The translations under genes and the position numbers were made by a program. A stretch of 64,000 nucleotides of DNA from NCBI RefSeq assembly GCF_024181585.1, contig NZ_CP054258.1, forward strand, positions 1,178,001 to 1,242,000, in the 5' to 3' direction. Of this stretch, positions 8,074 to 16,461 are shown piece after piece. The notes below the pieces were generated by a model, which was given only the letters and a program-made list of their open reading frames with translations, searched no databases and was not told the origin of the DNA. The first letter of the stretch is position 1. Every line of letters starts with the position of its first letter. The stretch comes from Treponema socranskii subsp. buccale (GTDB lineage: Bacteria > Spirochaetota > Spirochaetia > Treponematales > Treponemataceae).

Positions 8074-8616
8074 ATGCTGCGGATAAAAATACATCGATAC
8101 AAAACATCTTATGATTTTAAGGCCGACCCGAAAAAGCCGGACAGTTTTGAAAACAACTGGAAAAACAACAGCCTCGATGATTTTATCCTGACCGCAGACG
8201 ATACGGAGCTTTTCCGCTGCCGTTGCCAAAGCGTCGCAAATTATTGCTTTGGGGAACAGCGTCCCGGCGACACAGTTCCGCACGGTGACAGCGTTGCCGC
8301 GGGAGATTTTACAGTACGGTGCTTTGTGCCGCCGCGCAGGTTTCACGGACAAATCCATGCGATTACAAAAACGCGCGACATCGACGGGCAGGAAATAGAC
8401 CGAAACGCGATGCAGACGACAAGAGGCGGCTATCAAAACGGCCGCTGGCTTATTCATGATCGTTTTTCGTTTGCACTCGGCGCCGATACCCGTTATGCGT
8501 GGAGCGCCGGTTGCTTTATCCTCTCGTCGAATGATTTGGCTGCGTTTAATCGCGTTTTAAAATCGTGCGGAGTAAAAGCCGGTGATGAAATACAGGGAAC
8601 TTTGATAGAGGTGTAA
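8074..8616 (+). CDS. Putative cell-wall-active phage protein (lysis region)
   Basis: 180 residues, first gene of the lysis operon. The C-terminal half (residues ~110-165) contains RFHGQIHAIT, then WLIHDRFSFALG and WSAGCFIL. The HD...SAGC arrangement resembles the active-site region of L,D-transpeptidase-like or DUF5675-type peptidoglycan enzymes. No signal peptide is seen. Position ahead of a small membrane protein and a spanin-like pair supports a role in lysis, perhaps as the endolysin, but the family match is only suggestive. The start is ATG 8074 with GGAG at 8062-8065; upstream in-frame starts lie within the promoter. Confidence 0.5.
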   Translation: MLRIKIHRYKTSYDFKADPKKPDSFENNWKNNSLDDFILTADDTELFRCRCQSVANYCFGEQRPGDTVPHGDSVAAGDFTVRCFVPPRRFHGQIHAITKTRDIDGQEIDRNAMQTTRGGYQNGRWLIHDRFSFALGADTRYAWSAGCFILSSNDLAAFNRVLKSCGVKAGDEIQGTLIEV

Positions 8617-8618
8617 GC

Positions 8619-8843
8619 ATGGAAGAGAAGAAAGGAATCGATATGAAGACGGTGAGCAATGTGATGGCTGGCGTAGGCATCGCGATCGTTATCGGGTCGT
8701 TTATCCTGAACGCCGTCGGCATATCGCATATCGCGATGACGGACGCGCTCATGGCAGGCGGTTTTTGCAAGGTGGTTTTTTTGCCGGTCGATACGTCGAT
8801 TTGGATAAACAATATATACAAGGGTAAAGCAGGTGTTGTGTAG
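8619..8843 (+). CDS. Small membrane protein, candidate holin
   Basis: 74 residues with a hydrophobic helix at ~12-30 (SNVMAGVGIAIVIGSFILNAV) and a second weaker one at ~40-58. It follows the putative wall-active protein by two bases and precedes the spanin-like genes. Size, topology and position fit a holin, but holins have no diagnostic motif. GAGGTG upstream supports ATG 8619; an internal ATG at 8643 also has a good AAAGGA site, so two products of a holin/antiholin kind are conceivable. Confidence 0.5.
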   Translation: MEEKKGIDMKTVSNVMAGVGIAIVIGSFILNAVGISHIAMTDALMAGGFCKVVFLPVDTSIWINNIYKGKAGVV

Positions 8844-9141
8844 CAAGCTGAAAAAAATCGTACTTACCGTTTGGGCAGTCCTCGCATCGGTGTGTGCCGT
8901 AGCGGGGTTTATTTTGCTGCGTAAACGGGAGCGAAAAACGGTTGAGGAGAAAGCGCAAAATGCAAGGGATAAAACGAAAGAAGCAATCGAACAGACGTCC
9001 GGCGGCGATCTTGTTGATGCTGCTTGTAATGCAGATGAGCTACGCAGGGAACGGGAGTCGATCGCCGAACAGTTCAGGCTCGAGGTACGGAATCGACTTA
9101 ATGAAAAGCTACACGGGGAAGGAAGTCCAAGCTCTCATTGA
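8833..9141 (+). CDS. Spanin-like inner-membrane protein (Rz type)
   Basis: 102 residues: one N-terminal transmembrane helix (IVLTVWAVLASVCAVAGFILL) and then a long charged, helix-prone domain (RKRERKTVEEKAQNARDKTKEAIEQ...). This is the layout of an i-spanin. It starts at GTG 8833, overlapping the previous gene, with AGGG at 8821-8824. Its 3' 180 bases are overlapped in another frame by the next gene, as in Rz/Rz1 pairs. Function is inferred from layout only. Confidence 0.5.
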   Translation: MLCSKLKKIVLTVWAVLASVCAVAGFILLRKRERKTVEEKAQNARDKTKEAIEQTSGGDLVDAACNADELRRERESIAEQFRLEVRNRLNEKLHGEGSPSSH

Positions 9142-9373
9142 TATCGTCGTTGAAGAGTCTGAGAAAAGCATAGACGAGGCATATAACGCAGGGTACAAGC
9201 AAGGGGTACTCGCTTATAAGCCGGATGCCGAATACTGGAAGGTAAAGGCGCAGGGCTTTGAAAAGGAGCTGCGCAGTCAAACGATAAAAAATTGGATGTT
9301 TTGCTTGAGCGGGGTCAGTATAGGATTTTTAGGAGGAATCGGTTTAGGCATCGGGCTACGCTTGAGCTATTAA
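8960..9373 (+). CDS. Overlapping membrane protein, spanin-partner candidate
   Basis: 137 residues read in a different frame from the last part of the preceding gene. A basic N-terminus followed by a hydrophobic stretch (AAILLMLLVMQMSYAG) looks like a signal peptide, and a hydrophobic C-terminal segment (FCLSGVSIGFLGGIGLGIGL) should span or associate with the membrane. There is no lipobox, so it is not a classical Rz1 lipoprotein. The start is uncertain (ATG 8960, or TTG 8942 upstream). Confidence 0.5.
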   Translation: MQGIKRKKQSNRRPAAILLMLLVMQMSYAGNGSRSPNSSGSRYGIDLMKSYTGKEVQALIDIVVEESEKSIDEAYNAGYKQGVLAYKPDAEYWKVKAQGFEKELRSQTIKNWMFCLSGVSIGFLGGIGLGIGLRLSY

Positions 9374-9385
9374 ACTGCAGCAACT

Positions 9386-9712
9386 ATGGAGATAGCGAAA
9401 TTTGTTCTTTATTCGGTCGGATCGTTTGTGTCGGTATTTACGCTTTCTTTCAGTATTTTTCAATATTGGAAAAAGAAGCAGGAGGATAAATACAATGCCT
9501 TTAAAACCGACACGAAAGAAAGTTTACAGCGGGAAAGCGAATCCCGGCAAAGAGATATAAACAAATTGGAAAAGAGGATTGAAAACCTCGAAAACACATT
9601 TGTACAGTCGGTCGAACATCGCATGAGCAATATCGAAGGCGAGCTGAAAAGCATGCGCCCGATTTTGCAGTCCATACAAAATTGGTTTATCAATGAAACA
9701 CCGCGAGGGTGA
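9386..9712 (+). CDS. Membrane-anchored coiled-coil protein (Mu gp25/DUF2730-like position)
   Basis: 108 residues with an N-terminal transmembrane helix (VLYSVGSFVSVFTLSFSIFQYW) and a coiled coil (residues ~45-95, rich in E, K, R and L heptads). Mu-like phages carry a DUF2730-type protein of this shape between the lysis genes and the small terminase. I do not recognise a catalytic motif. Its stop (TGA 9710-9712) abuts the next gene. Confidence 0.5.
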   Translation: MEIAKFVLYSVGSFVSVFTLSFSIFQYWKKKQEDKYNAFKTDTKESLQRESESRQRDINKLEKRIENLENTFVQSVEHRMSNIEGELKSMRPILQSIQNWFINETPRG

Positions 9713-9717
9713 CGGAA

Positions 9718-10011
9718 ATGGAAAATATATTTTTGCCGAATCAAAGAATACTCATCCTGCAAGGGCTCGAAAAGGATGCCGGCAGGACATTGTCGAATGA
9801 AATGCTTCAGAGGCTTTTGAAAAGCTACGGGCATACGGTAAGTATTGCCGATGTGAATGCGCTCGTGAATTGGCTTGAACGGTGCGGGTATGTAAGGACG
9901 GAACGGCTCGCAGATAAAGCGCTGGTGTTGGTAACCCTTACCCGTCCGGGCTTGGATGTTGCATGCGGGCTTTTACGCGCAGACGGTATCGATCCGCCGT
10001 TCGAGGAGTAA
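9718..10011 (+). CDS. Winged-helix-like small phage protein (Mu gp26 position)
   Basis: 97 residues (MENIFLPNQRILIL...). Residues ~18-75 resemble a winged helix, including NEMLQRLLKSYGHTVSIADV and WLERCGYVRTERLADKALVLVTLT. Mu-like prophages often have such an ArsR-like protein just before the small terminase. Whether it binds DNA for transcription or packaging is unknown. ATG 9718 has GAGGG at 9705-9709; a GTG at 9709 overlaps that site. Confidence 0.5.
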   Translation: MENIFLPNQRILILQGLEKDAGRTLSNEMLQRLLKSYGHTVSIADVNALVNWLERCGYVRTERLADKALVLVTLTRPGLDVACGLLRADGIDPPFEE

Positions 10012-10014
10012 TGC

Positions 10015-10569
10015 ATGGGACAAAAAAGCGCCGTCGATCGGCTGCCGGAAGATTTACGGAAGAAGCTCATCGAATTACTCAACCGTCCCGATGTCACGCA
10101 GCTTGAAATAGTGGATGTCATCAACGCGCAAGCGGGAGAACCGCTCATCTCTAAAAGCAGCTTAAATCGCTATGCCATCAGAATGAAAAAGTTTGCCGAA
10201 AAGAACCGACAGGCGCGCGAAGTTGCGGAAGCGTATCTTGAAAAATACGGCAGCGATACGCGGAACCGGCTCGGCAAAGTGGTAAACGAACAAGTACGGC
10301 TTGTCGCTTTTGACCTTATTTCCGAATTGGAGGAATTAAAGGAAGAGGGAGAAGTAAATCCGAAGTTCATTACCGAAGTGATTTTTAAAGTGTCGCGTGG
10401 ACTGAAAGAGCTTGAAATGGCGGAAAAATTGAATGCCGAACGGGAAGATGAAATCCGAAAGGCTGTCCTTGCCGAAGCTGCCGCAAAGATAGAGGAAGTC
10501 GGCAAGAAAAAAGGCGTCAGCAAAGAGACACTGGATGCCATTTACGCAGAGGTGTTCAGAATAAAATGA
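10015..10569 (+). CDS. Terminase small subunit (DUF3486, Mu gp27)
   Basis: 184 residues. Residues 1-60 (KSAVDRLPEDLRKKLIELLN, then QLEIVDVINAQAG and KSSLNRYAIRMKK) give the DUF3486 helix-turn-helix signature; the rest is helical and charged. It should recognise prophage DNA for headful packaging. Its stop overlaps the large terminase start by four bases. Confidence 0.9.
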   Translation: MGQKSAVDRLPEDLRKKLIELLNRPDVTQLEIVDVINAQAGEPLISKSSLNRYAIRMKKFAEKNRQAREVAEAYLEKYGSDTRNRLGKVVNEQVRLVAFDLISELEELKEEGEVNPKFITEVIFKVSRGLKELEMAEKLNAEREDEIRKAVLAEAAAKIEEVGKKKGVSKETLDAIYAEVFRIK

Positions 10570-12059
10570 CCATAGTTGAAGCCTTAAATAAAAATATTTT
10601 ACTCGATTATCAAAAAACATGGCTGCTGGACGGTGCGAAGGTAAAGGTCTGGGAAAAAAGCCGCCGTATTGGAGCATCGTATGTAGAAGCGCTGTATGCG
10701 GTGTTACTGGCAGCTCTTTCTCGCAATGCAGGCGGAATGAACTGCTACTATACTGCATATGACAAAGAGATGACGCAGCAGTTTATCAACGATGCCGCAT
10801 TTTGGGCAAAGCTTTTGAATATCGTCTGCTCCGATATGGAGGAGACGGTGATCAAAAATGAGGATAAAGACATTACGGTCTATAAAATCCGCTTTGATTC
10901 AGGTTTTGAAATTTGGGGGCTGTCATCCATGCCGCGCTCGCTTCGCTCAAAGCAGGGGCATGCCATTATTGATGAAGCGGCATTCTGCGATGATTTATCG
11001 GAAGTCTTAAAATCCGCTTTAGCTTTTCTTATGTGGGGCGGCTCGGTTTCCATTTTAAGCACGCATGACGGTGAAGATAATCCGTTTAATGACTTAGTCA
11101 AAGAGATTCACGATGGGAAGAAAGACTACTCACTCCACCGCACCACGATTGACGATGCCCTGCGCGACGGTTTGTATAAACGCATTTGCGAAGTAAAGGG
11201 TGAAGAGTGGAGCAAGGAAAAAGAAGACGCGTGGCTCGATGCCCTCATTAAAGATTACGGCGACGGTGCCGACGAAGAGCTTTTTTGTGTGCCGCGCGCA
11301 AGCGGTACGCAATATTTTCCGCGTGCGCTGGTTGATAGCGTAAAAGAAGATGCGCCTGTTTTTCGGTTTACCGAAAGCGACTCTTTTACGTTTGAAAGCG
11401 ATTGGAAGCGCGAGCGGAAAATCAATGCGTGGTTTAAGGAAATAAAGCCGGTACTGCAAAGCACGGATAATCCCGTTGTTATGGGCGAAGACTTTGCGCG
11501 ATCGGGAGATTTAACCGTCATTTGGCTCGATGAAATCGTTGCCGAAGGGAAAACGAAAACGCTCTGCGTTGTCGAGCTGCGCAACATACCGTTTGCGCAA
11601 CAGTGGCAGCTGATAAAACTTATCGGAAACGGATTAAAAGATTTTGAAGGTGCCGCTTTTGACTCCAGAGGCAACGGGCAGATGATCGCCGAATATGCCG
11701 CGCAGGAATGGCCGGGCTATGTGTATCAGGTGATGTTGAGCCGTAAGTGGTATGCCGAGAATTTCCCACACCTTAAAAGCGCACTTGAAGATAAAAACAC
11801 GACCGTGCCGAACGACCTTTTTATTCGCGACGATTTTAAGGTCGTCAAGGTGGTACAAGGGGTACCGCTCATCACCGAACGCACTGGAGGCGGGAGAACG
11901 AAGCGGCACGGAGACGCCTGCATTGCCAAAGTAATGGCAAAGTATGCGGAACTGCAGAGCTACGAAGCGAACTATCAGCCGTATGCCTACGAAGCGGTAA
12001 AGACAATGGCAAAAATTGGCGCTAAAGGAGTTGACCCATGGAACGGTTGGGACGATTAA
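10566..12059 (+). CDS. Terminase large subunit (Mu gp28)
   Basis: 497 residues. The ATPase half has an Arg-rich Walker-A-like region (VWEKSRRIGASY) and Walker B HAIIDEAAFCDD. The nuclease half holds acidic residues in VVMGEDFARSGDLTVIWLDE and AAFDSRGNGQ. It powers DNA packaging into the prohead together with gp27 and the portal. It overlaps the portal gene by 22 bases. Confidence 0.92.
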   Translation: MTIVEALNKNILLDYQKTWLLDGAKVKVWEKSRRIGASYVEALYAVLLAALSRNAGGMNCYYTAYDKEMTQQFINDAAFWAKLLNIVCSDMEETVIKNEDKDITVYKIRFDSGFEIWGLSSMPRSLRSKQGHAIIDEAAFCDDLSEVLKSALAFLMWGGSVSILSTHDGEDNPFNDLVKEIHDGKKDYSLHRTTIDDALRDGLYKRICEVKGEEWSKEKEDAWLDALIKDYGDGADEELFCVPRASGTQYFPRALVDSVKEDAPVFRFTESDSFTFESDWKRERKINAWFKEIKPVLQSTDNPVVMGEDFARSGDLTVIWLDEIVAEGKTKTLCVVELRNIPFAQQWQLIKLIGNGLKDFEGAAFDSRGNGQMIAEYAAQEWPGYVYQVMLSRKWYAENFPHLKSALEDKNTTVPNDLFIRDDFKVVKVVQGVPLITERTGGGRTKRHGDACIAKVMAKYAELQSYEANYQPYAYEAVKTMAKIGAKGVDPWNGWDD

Positions 12060-13609
12060 AAGAAGCGGATACAACGAAAAAAGAACAGATACATAAAAAA
12101 GAGCTTACCGAACAGCGTGCGACACCCGTGGCGAACTCAAACCGCGATCTATGGTCGGGAGGCCTTGTCGCGGGTCTTACTCCGGAGCGGCTTGCCGTCA
12201 TTTTGAATCGGGTACGGCGCGGAGAGGTACCCGCCGAGTATTTGGAGATCGCCGGAGAGCTTGAAGAGCGGGACGCGCATTATCGCTCGGTTCTCTCGAC
12301 GCGTAAGCACGCGGTCGAAGGACTGGAGCTGTATGTACAGGCAGGAGGCGACGATAAAGAAGCGCTTACCGTTGCGGAAGCGGTAAATGAAGATATCATC
12401 AGCCATGCCGACAGCATGGATTTGATAAAGAATGCGCTCGACGCATTGGGCAAGGGATTTTCCGTCAATGAAATCATCTGGAATACCGAAAGCGCACGAT
12501 GGAAACCCGAAACGTTTATCTATCGCGATCCGCGCTGGTTTGCTTACGACAAGACAACGGGTGTGCTCTCGCTCCGCGATGTGTACGGGATGGAGCTGCA
12601 CGCGCTGGAGCCGTACAAGTTTATCATACACGAGCCGAACCTGTTGAGCGGCAAGCAGATCACGAGCGGATTGAGTTTTACCGCGCTCTTTTATTGGCTC
12701 GTAAAAACCTACGACGTAACAAGCTGGGCGGCGTTTGCAGACCGCTTCGGCTACCCGGTGCGGTTGGGTAAGTACGGCAGAAAGGCTACAAAAGAGGATA
12801 TCGCGACGCTGAAACGAGCGGTTGCCGCTATCGGCAGCGACGTCGGTGCGGTAATCCCCGACGCTATGGCGATCGATATCATCGAAAGCAAGACGACGGC
12901 GGAAAACTCCGAAGTTTACGAAAAGATTGCCGAATGGGCAGACAAGCAGCTGTCGAAGCTTGTGCTCGGACAGACCGCGAGTGCCGAAGGTACGCCCGGA
13001 AAACTCGGTGACAGCCAAGACCAGCAGGCAGTCAGGCAAGATATTTTGAAAGCCGACGTGCGCCAGCTTGAGCAGACGCTGAACCGCGATCTTGTTATTC
13101 CGTATGTAAATTTCAATTTCGGAAAACAGGAGAGATATCCGAAGCTCAGGATAAAATACGTCGAACCGAAAAACGTGCAGCTCATCGTCGATTCGGTTAC
13201 AAAGCTTGTGCCGCTGGGCTTTCGGGTAAAGGCGCAGGAGATGCACGCACTTTTGGGATTGTCGTCGCCTGAAAAAGACGATGAGGTTTTAACCGCTCCG
13301 GCCGCATACGAGCCGATGATGAACGCACAGAACGCAGGGCGCATTGCACTGAATGCAAGCGATGTTACACAAAGCGAAAGCGATGAAACAGTGAACGACA
13401 AGACACCGGACGGCTTTATCGAAATTACCGACGATATTGCGGCAGTCCTTGAGAAGGCGGCGGATAAAGCGACAGATTTTAAGAGCTTTGAAGCCCAGCT
13501 TGAAAAGTTGGTAAGCGGCTGGGATGCCGAAAAGATTGCCCGTACGATGGCGATCGCATTTTTTAAGGCACGAGCCGAAGGCGATGCGAACTTTGCCGAG
13601 GAAGAATAA
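12038..13609 (+). CDS. Portal protein (DUF935, Mu gp29)
   Basis: 523 residues of the DUF935 family: GLTPERLAVILNRVRRGE near the N-terminus, HYRSVLSTRKHAVEGLE, then FSVNEIIWN and the SWAAFADRFGYPVRLGKY stretch. It forms the dodecameric DNA entry channel of the head. In Mu-like phages it is followed directly by gp30; here a methyltransferase gene intervenes. Confidence 0.92.
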   Translation: MERLGRLKEADTTKKEQIHKKELTEQRATPVANSNRDLWSGGLVAGLTPERLAVILNRVRRGEVPAEYLEIAGELEERDAHYRSVLSTRKHAVEGLELYVQAGGDDKEALTVAEAVNEDIISHADSMDLIKNALDALGKGFSVNEIIWNTESARWKPETFIYRDPRWFAYDKTTGVLSLRDVYGMELHALEPYKFIIHEPNLLSGKQITSGLSFTALFYWLVKTYDVTSWAAFADRFGYPVRLGKYGRKATKEDIATLKRAVAAIGSDVGAVIPDAMAIDIIESKTTAENSEVYEKIAEWADKQLSKLVLGQTASAEGTPGKLGDSQDQQAVRQDILKADVRQLEQTLNRDLVIPYVNFNFGKQERYPKLRIKYVEPKNVQLIVDSVTKLVPLGFRVKAQEMHALLGLSSPEKDDEVLTAPAAYEPMMNAQNAGRIALNASDVTQSESDETVNDKTPDGFIEITDDIAAVLEKAADKATDFKSFEAQLEKLVSGWDAEKIARTMAIAFFKARAEGDANFAEEE

Positions 13610-13613
13610 TTTT

Positions 13614-14450
13614 ATGGAAATGAATGAGAATATAAAATTACTGCACGGCGATTGTATAGAGCTTTTTCCGAAGATACCGGACGCGAGCATAGACGCAATT
13701 ATAACCGATCCGCCTTATGGAATAACAAAATGCGATTGGGATAAAGTAGTTCCATTTGACTCTTTGTGGAAACATTACAATAGGGTTTTAAAGCGAAATG
13801 GTGTTATAGTTATATTCGGGACTGAACCTTTTACGAGTGAATTGGTCTGCAGTAATAAAAAGATGTTTCGGGAAAAATTAACATGGCAAAAACATAGACC
13901 TAGCAATATGGGAAACGCGAAACGGATGCATCTTAAATATAGCGAAGACATTATTGTTTTTTCATTTGGTCGCAATATTTACAATCCCCAAATGCAACCT
14001 CGGACATCCAATAGGGTTCGGCAGGCGCAGAAAGGGACAAGCAAGCAATGGAGGACAAACGGGAATACCTCGCGGGAAGTCTGTTTTGCAACTCAATATG
14101 CCCCACGGAGCTGGGATAGTTTTAACGCAGACTGGAAGTATCCCAGTAATATATTGCCCTTTCCGGCAGTTGTAAGTAATTCCCGCGAAAAAGTAAATCA
14201 CCCGACCCAAAAGCCTGTATCGTTATTAATGTATCTTATTAAGACTTATACGCAAGAAGACGCTTTAATCCTTGACACCTTTATGGGCTCCGGCACAACC
14301 GGTGTCGCTTGTATCAATACCGGCCGCAAGTTTATCGGTATAGAACTGGATGACAATTATTTTAGCATCGCTAAAACGAGGATTGAAAACGCGATAAGAG
14401 AAAAAGAACGACGCCTTTTCAGTGAGCAAGGAGCGGCGGCAAATGCCTGA
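13614..14450 (+). CDS. DNA methyltransferase (amino-methyltransferase, beta class)
   Basis: 278 residues. Motif IV DPPYGI comes first (~27) and the SAM-binding motif I LDTFMGSGTTG last (~232), preceded by the NHPTQKP motif X region. That order is the beta class of N6-adenine or N4-cytosine methyltransferases. No partner endonuclease is adjacent, so it is probably an orphan phage enzyme for self-protection. It sits between portal and gp30, an accessory position. ATG 13614 has GAGGAAG nine bases upstream; the frame is open further upstream inside the portal gene but lacks a ribosome-binding site. Confidence 0.88.
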   Translation: MEMNENIKLLHGDCIELFPKIPDASIDAIITDPPYGITKCDWDKVVPFDSLWKHYNRVLKRNGVIVIFGTEPFTSELVCSNKKMFREKLTWQKHRPSNMGNAKRMHLKYSEDIIVFSFGRNIYNPQMQPRTSNRVRQAQKGTSKQWRTNGNTSREVCFATQYAPRSWDSFNADWKYPSNILPFPAVVSNSREKVNHPTQKPVSLLMYLIKTYTQEDALILDTFMGSGTTGVACINTGRKFIGIELDDNYFSIAKTRIENAIREKERRLFSEQGAAANA

Positions 14451-15780
14451 CAAGTTTATCCAGAAAGAGGCACTCGATTATATCAAAAATAAAAATCTCA
14501 AAGTCGGTTTCAGCTATAAAGACGTATGGAACGAAGAGCATGCGACGGCTTTTACCGTTGCAAAAGCGATGCAGATCGATGTTTTAAGCGATATGAAAAA
14601 GGCGGTTGAAAAGGCGATAAAGGACGGGCAGAGCTTTGAAAGCTTTAAGAAAAACATAAAGCCGACCTTGCAACAAAAGGGATGGTGGGGCAAAAAGCAA
14701 ATGACCGATCCGCTTACCGGACGCGAAGTCGAAGCACAGCTCGGAAGCGACCGGCGGCTCCGGACGATTTACAATGTGAATTTACGGAGCGCGTATCAAA
14801 AGGGACAATATGAACGCACGATGGCAAGCGATTTACATCCGTATTTAATGTATCGGGTCGGCAACAGCCAAAAACACCGCGAGCAACACCTTGCATGGGA
14901 CGGCCTTATCCTGCCGAAAGACGATCCGTTTTGGAACAACCATTTTCCGCCGAACGGGTACGGATGCAAGTGTTATACGCGGGCGGTAACGGAAGCGCGG
15001 AAACAGCGATACGAAAATGAAGGCATAAAAGTTCCGCCCGCGGCCGACGGTTCGGGCGGCGGGACGCTTCGCGTAAAAACGAAAGCACCGCCCGACAAAT
15101 ATCGCAACTATTTTAACGAGCGAAAAGGAACGCTTGAAAGACTGCCTCAAGGCATTACGCCGGGGTTTAACTGGAATCAGGGGCAGACGGGACGGACGAT
15201 CCCCGTGCTGCAGGAGTGTTTGAAAAAGGCACAACAGGAGATGCCGCAAGAGATCGATGCTGTTATTAAGACGTTGCAAAACTCGACAATTTATCGGGAT
15301 GAGCTTTCGGCCTTTGTCGATGAGGCATATAAAAATAAAGCTGCAAATCGCGTGAACACCCGCAACACGACGCCGGTCGGCTTTTTCGATAAAAAAATAA
15401 CGGATTTCCTGCACACGCAAGGAATCGATGCCGATGCGCGAAGCGTCATCGTGCTTGAACAGTATTTGATTACGAGCGATAAATACTTAAAGCGCCACAC
15501 CGCCGCCGGCAATGCGCCGACACGGCAAGACTGGAAAAACCTGTTAGACTATTTAGCGGATGCGGATGTCTATTGGGACGGTAGAAAAAAGAATTCTTTG
15601 CTTTTTCTGAAAAAATTAAACGAAATGAAATATCTGAAAATCGCTGTCGATGTTTCTGCGACGGAAAGATATTTGAAACTTCCGAAGATCGACACTATGT
15701 TTTATCTGGATATTTCTACCGAAAGCGAATCGGGCATCGAAGCGTATCGCAAGATAATAAAATTAAAAAAAATAAGATAG
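14443..15780 (+). CDS. Head morphogenesis protein F (Mu gp30), with a C-terminal extension
   Basis: 445 residues. Residues ~90-200 hold the Phage_Mu_F signature: RTIYNVNLRSAYQ, HREQHLAWDGLILPKDDPFW and PPNGYGCKCY. It is a minor head protein needed for prohead assembly. Residues ~285-445 lie beyond the F domain and look like a separate globular domain (KITDFLHTQGID, RQDWKNLLDYLADADVYWDG, YLKIAVDVSA). Mu F proteins are known to carry fused barnase/EndoU/RelE-like nuclease (PBECR) domains there; that assignment is tentative. ATG 14443 has AAGGAG nine bases upstream. Confidence 0.88.
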   Translation: MPDKFIQKEALDYIKNKNLKVGFSYKDVWNEEHATAFTVAKAMQIDVLSDMKKAVEKAIKDGQSFESFKKNIKPTLQQKGWWGKKQMTDPLTGREVEAQLGSDRRLRTIYNVNLRSAYQKGQYERTMASDLHPYLMYRVGNSQKHREQHLAWDGLILPKDDPFWNNHFPPNGYGCKCYTRAVTEARKQRYENEGIKVPPAADGSGGGTLRVKTKAPPDKYRNYFNERKGTLERLPQGITPGFNWNQGQTGRTIPVLQECLKKAQQEMPQEIDAVIKTLQNSTIYRDELSAFVDEAYKNKAANRVNTRNTTPVGFFDKKITDFLHTQGIDADARSVIVLEQYLITSDKYLKRHTAAGNAPTRQDWKNLLDYLADADVYWDGRKKNSLLFLKKLNEMKYLKIAVDVSATERYLKLPKIDTMFYLDISTESESGIEAYRKIIKLKKIR

Positions 15781-15940
15781 GAATCCGGCAGCCTACATCC
15801 CCGTTCCGTTACCGCCGGGGGAGTTTCCCTTGTGGGGTCTGTCCCTGGTCGCTGAGGTCATAAAGACACACACGACGCACTCTTACCGTATCCTATCTTG
15901 CCTTTACTCTAACTCCAAATAACACAAATGTCAAGTTTTA
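15781..15940. other. Non-coding stretch after gp30
   Basis: No ORF of note. The region 15783-15870 is GC-rich and pyrimidine-biased (CATCCCCGTTCCGTTACCGC, GGGGGAGTTTCCCTTG), with partial self-complementarity but no clean terminator. It could be a structured RNA or a decayed gene. It ends at late promoter P2. Confidence 0.3.
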
Positions 15941-15984
15941 TTAACAGCCGTTACAGCACACGGCAAGCGCAATCTTATTAAAAT
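15941..15984 (+). promoter_or_regulatory. Late promoter P2 (accessory operon)
   Basis: The dyad TTAACAGCCGTT (15941-15952) is identical over 12 bases to P1, and a -10, TAAAAT (15979-15984), has the same 26-bp gap. The first gene starts 87 bp downstream of the -10. Between them, short GC-rich palindromes around CCGCCGGCGG and GTGCCGGCAC (16026-16050) could fold in the leader. Confidence 0.75.
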
Positions 15985-16070
15985 ACTCATAACCTCGATC
16001 GACAACATCGATCCAATCGGATGTCCCGCCGGCGGACTCGTGCCGGCACATTTTTTCAAGGAAGGTAGAC

Positions 16071-16388
16071 ATGAAAAAATTCTTTTTAATTCTTGCGCTC
16101 GCCCTCATTGCAGGAGGCGCGGTTTGCATGAGTTACAGCACGTACTGGGTGTTCGACGTGATCGGCGGTATCGTGCTGATCGTCGGATGTGCGCTTGCAA
16201 CGGTTTACGCAATTAAAACCGTCAAGAAAAAACCGACGCTTATCGCGCTTTTATGCGCGCTATACACGGCCGTCGTGCTACTGCTTATTGCAGGTGCGGT
16301 TACTTTTTCCGGGACTATATTATTGGCAATTCTCGGGTCGGCAGCTCTAATACTCTTCGGCTTTCCGCTCGCACGTTTCAACCTTTGA
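16071..16388 (+). CDS. Small multi-spanning membrane protein
   Basis: 105 residues with four hydrophobic segments at ~4-22, 28-47, 57-77 and 80-100, so almost the whole protein lies in the membrane. AAGGAAGG directly precedes the ATG. It is the first gene under P2. No family is recognised; a role in host alteration or lysis timing is possible but not shown. Confidence 0.6.
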   Translation: MKKFFLILALALIAGGAVCMSYSTYWVFDVIGGIVLIVGCALATVYAIKTVKKKPTLIALLCALYTAVVLLLIAGAVTFSGTILLAILGSAALILFGFPLARFNL

Positions 16389-16461
16389 CAACGCTATCGA
16401 CAGGCGGCGGGACGGCAAATTTCATCCCGCCGCATCTATGATTTTAAAAAGGACGGTTTGC

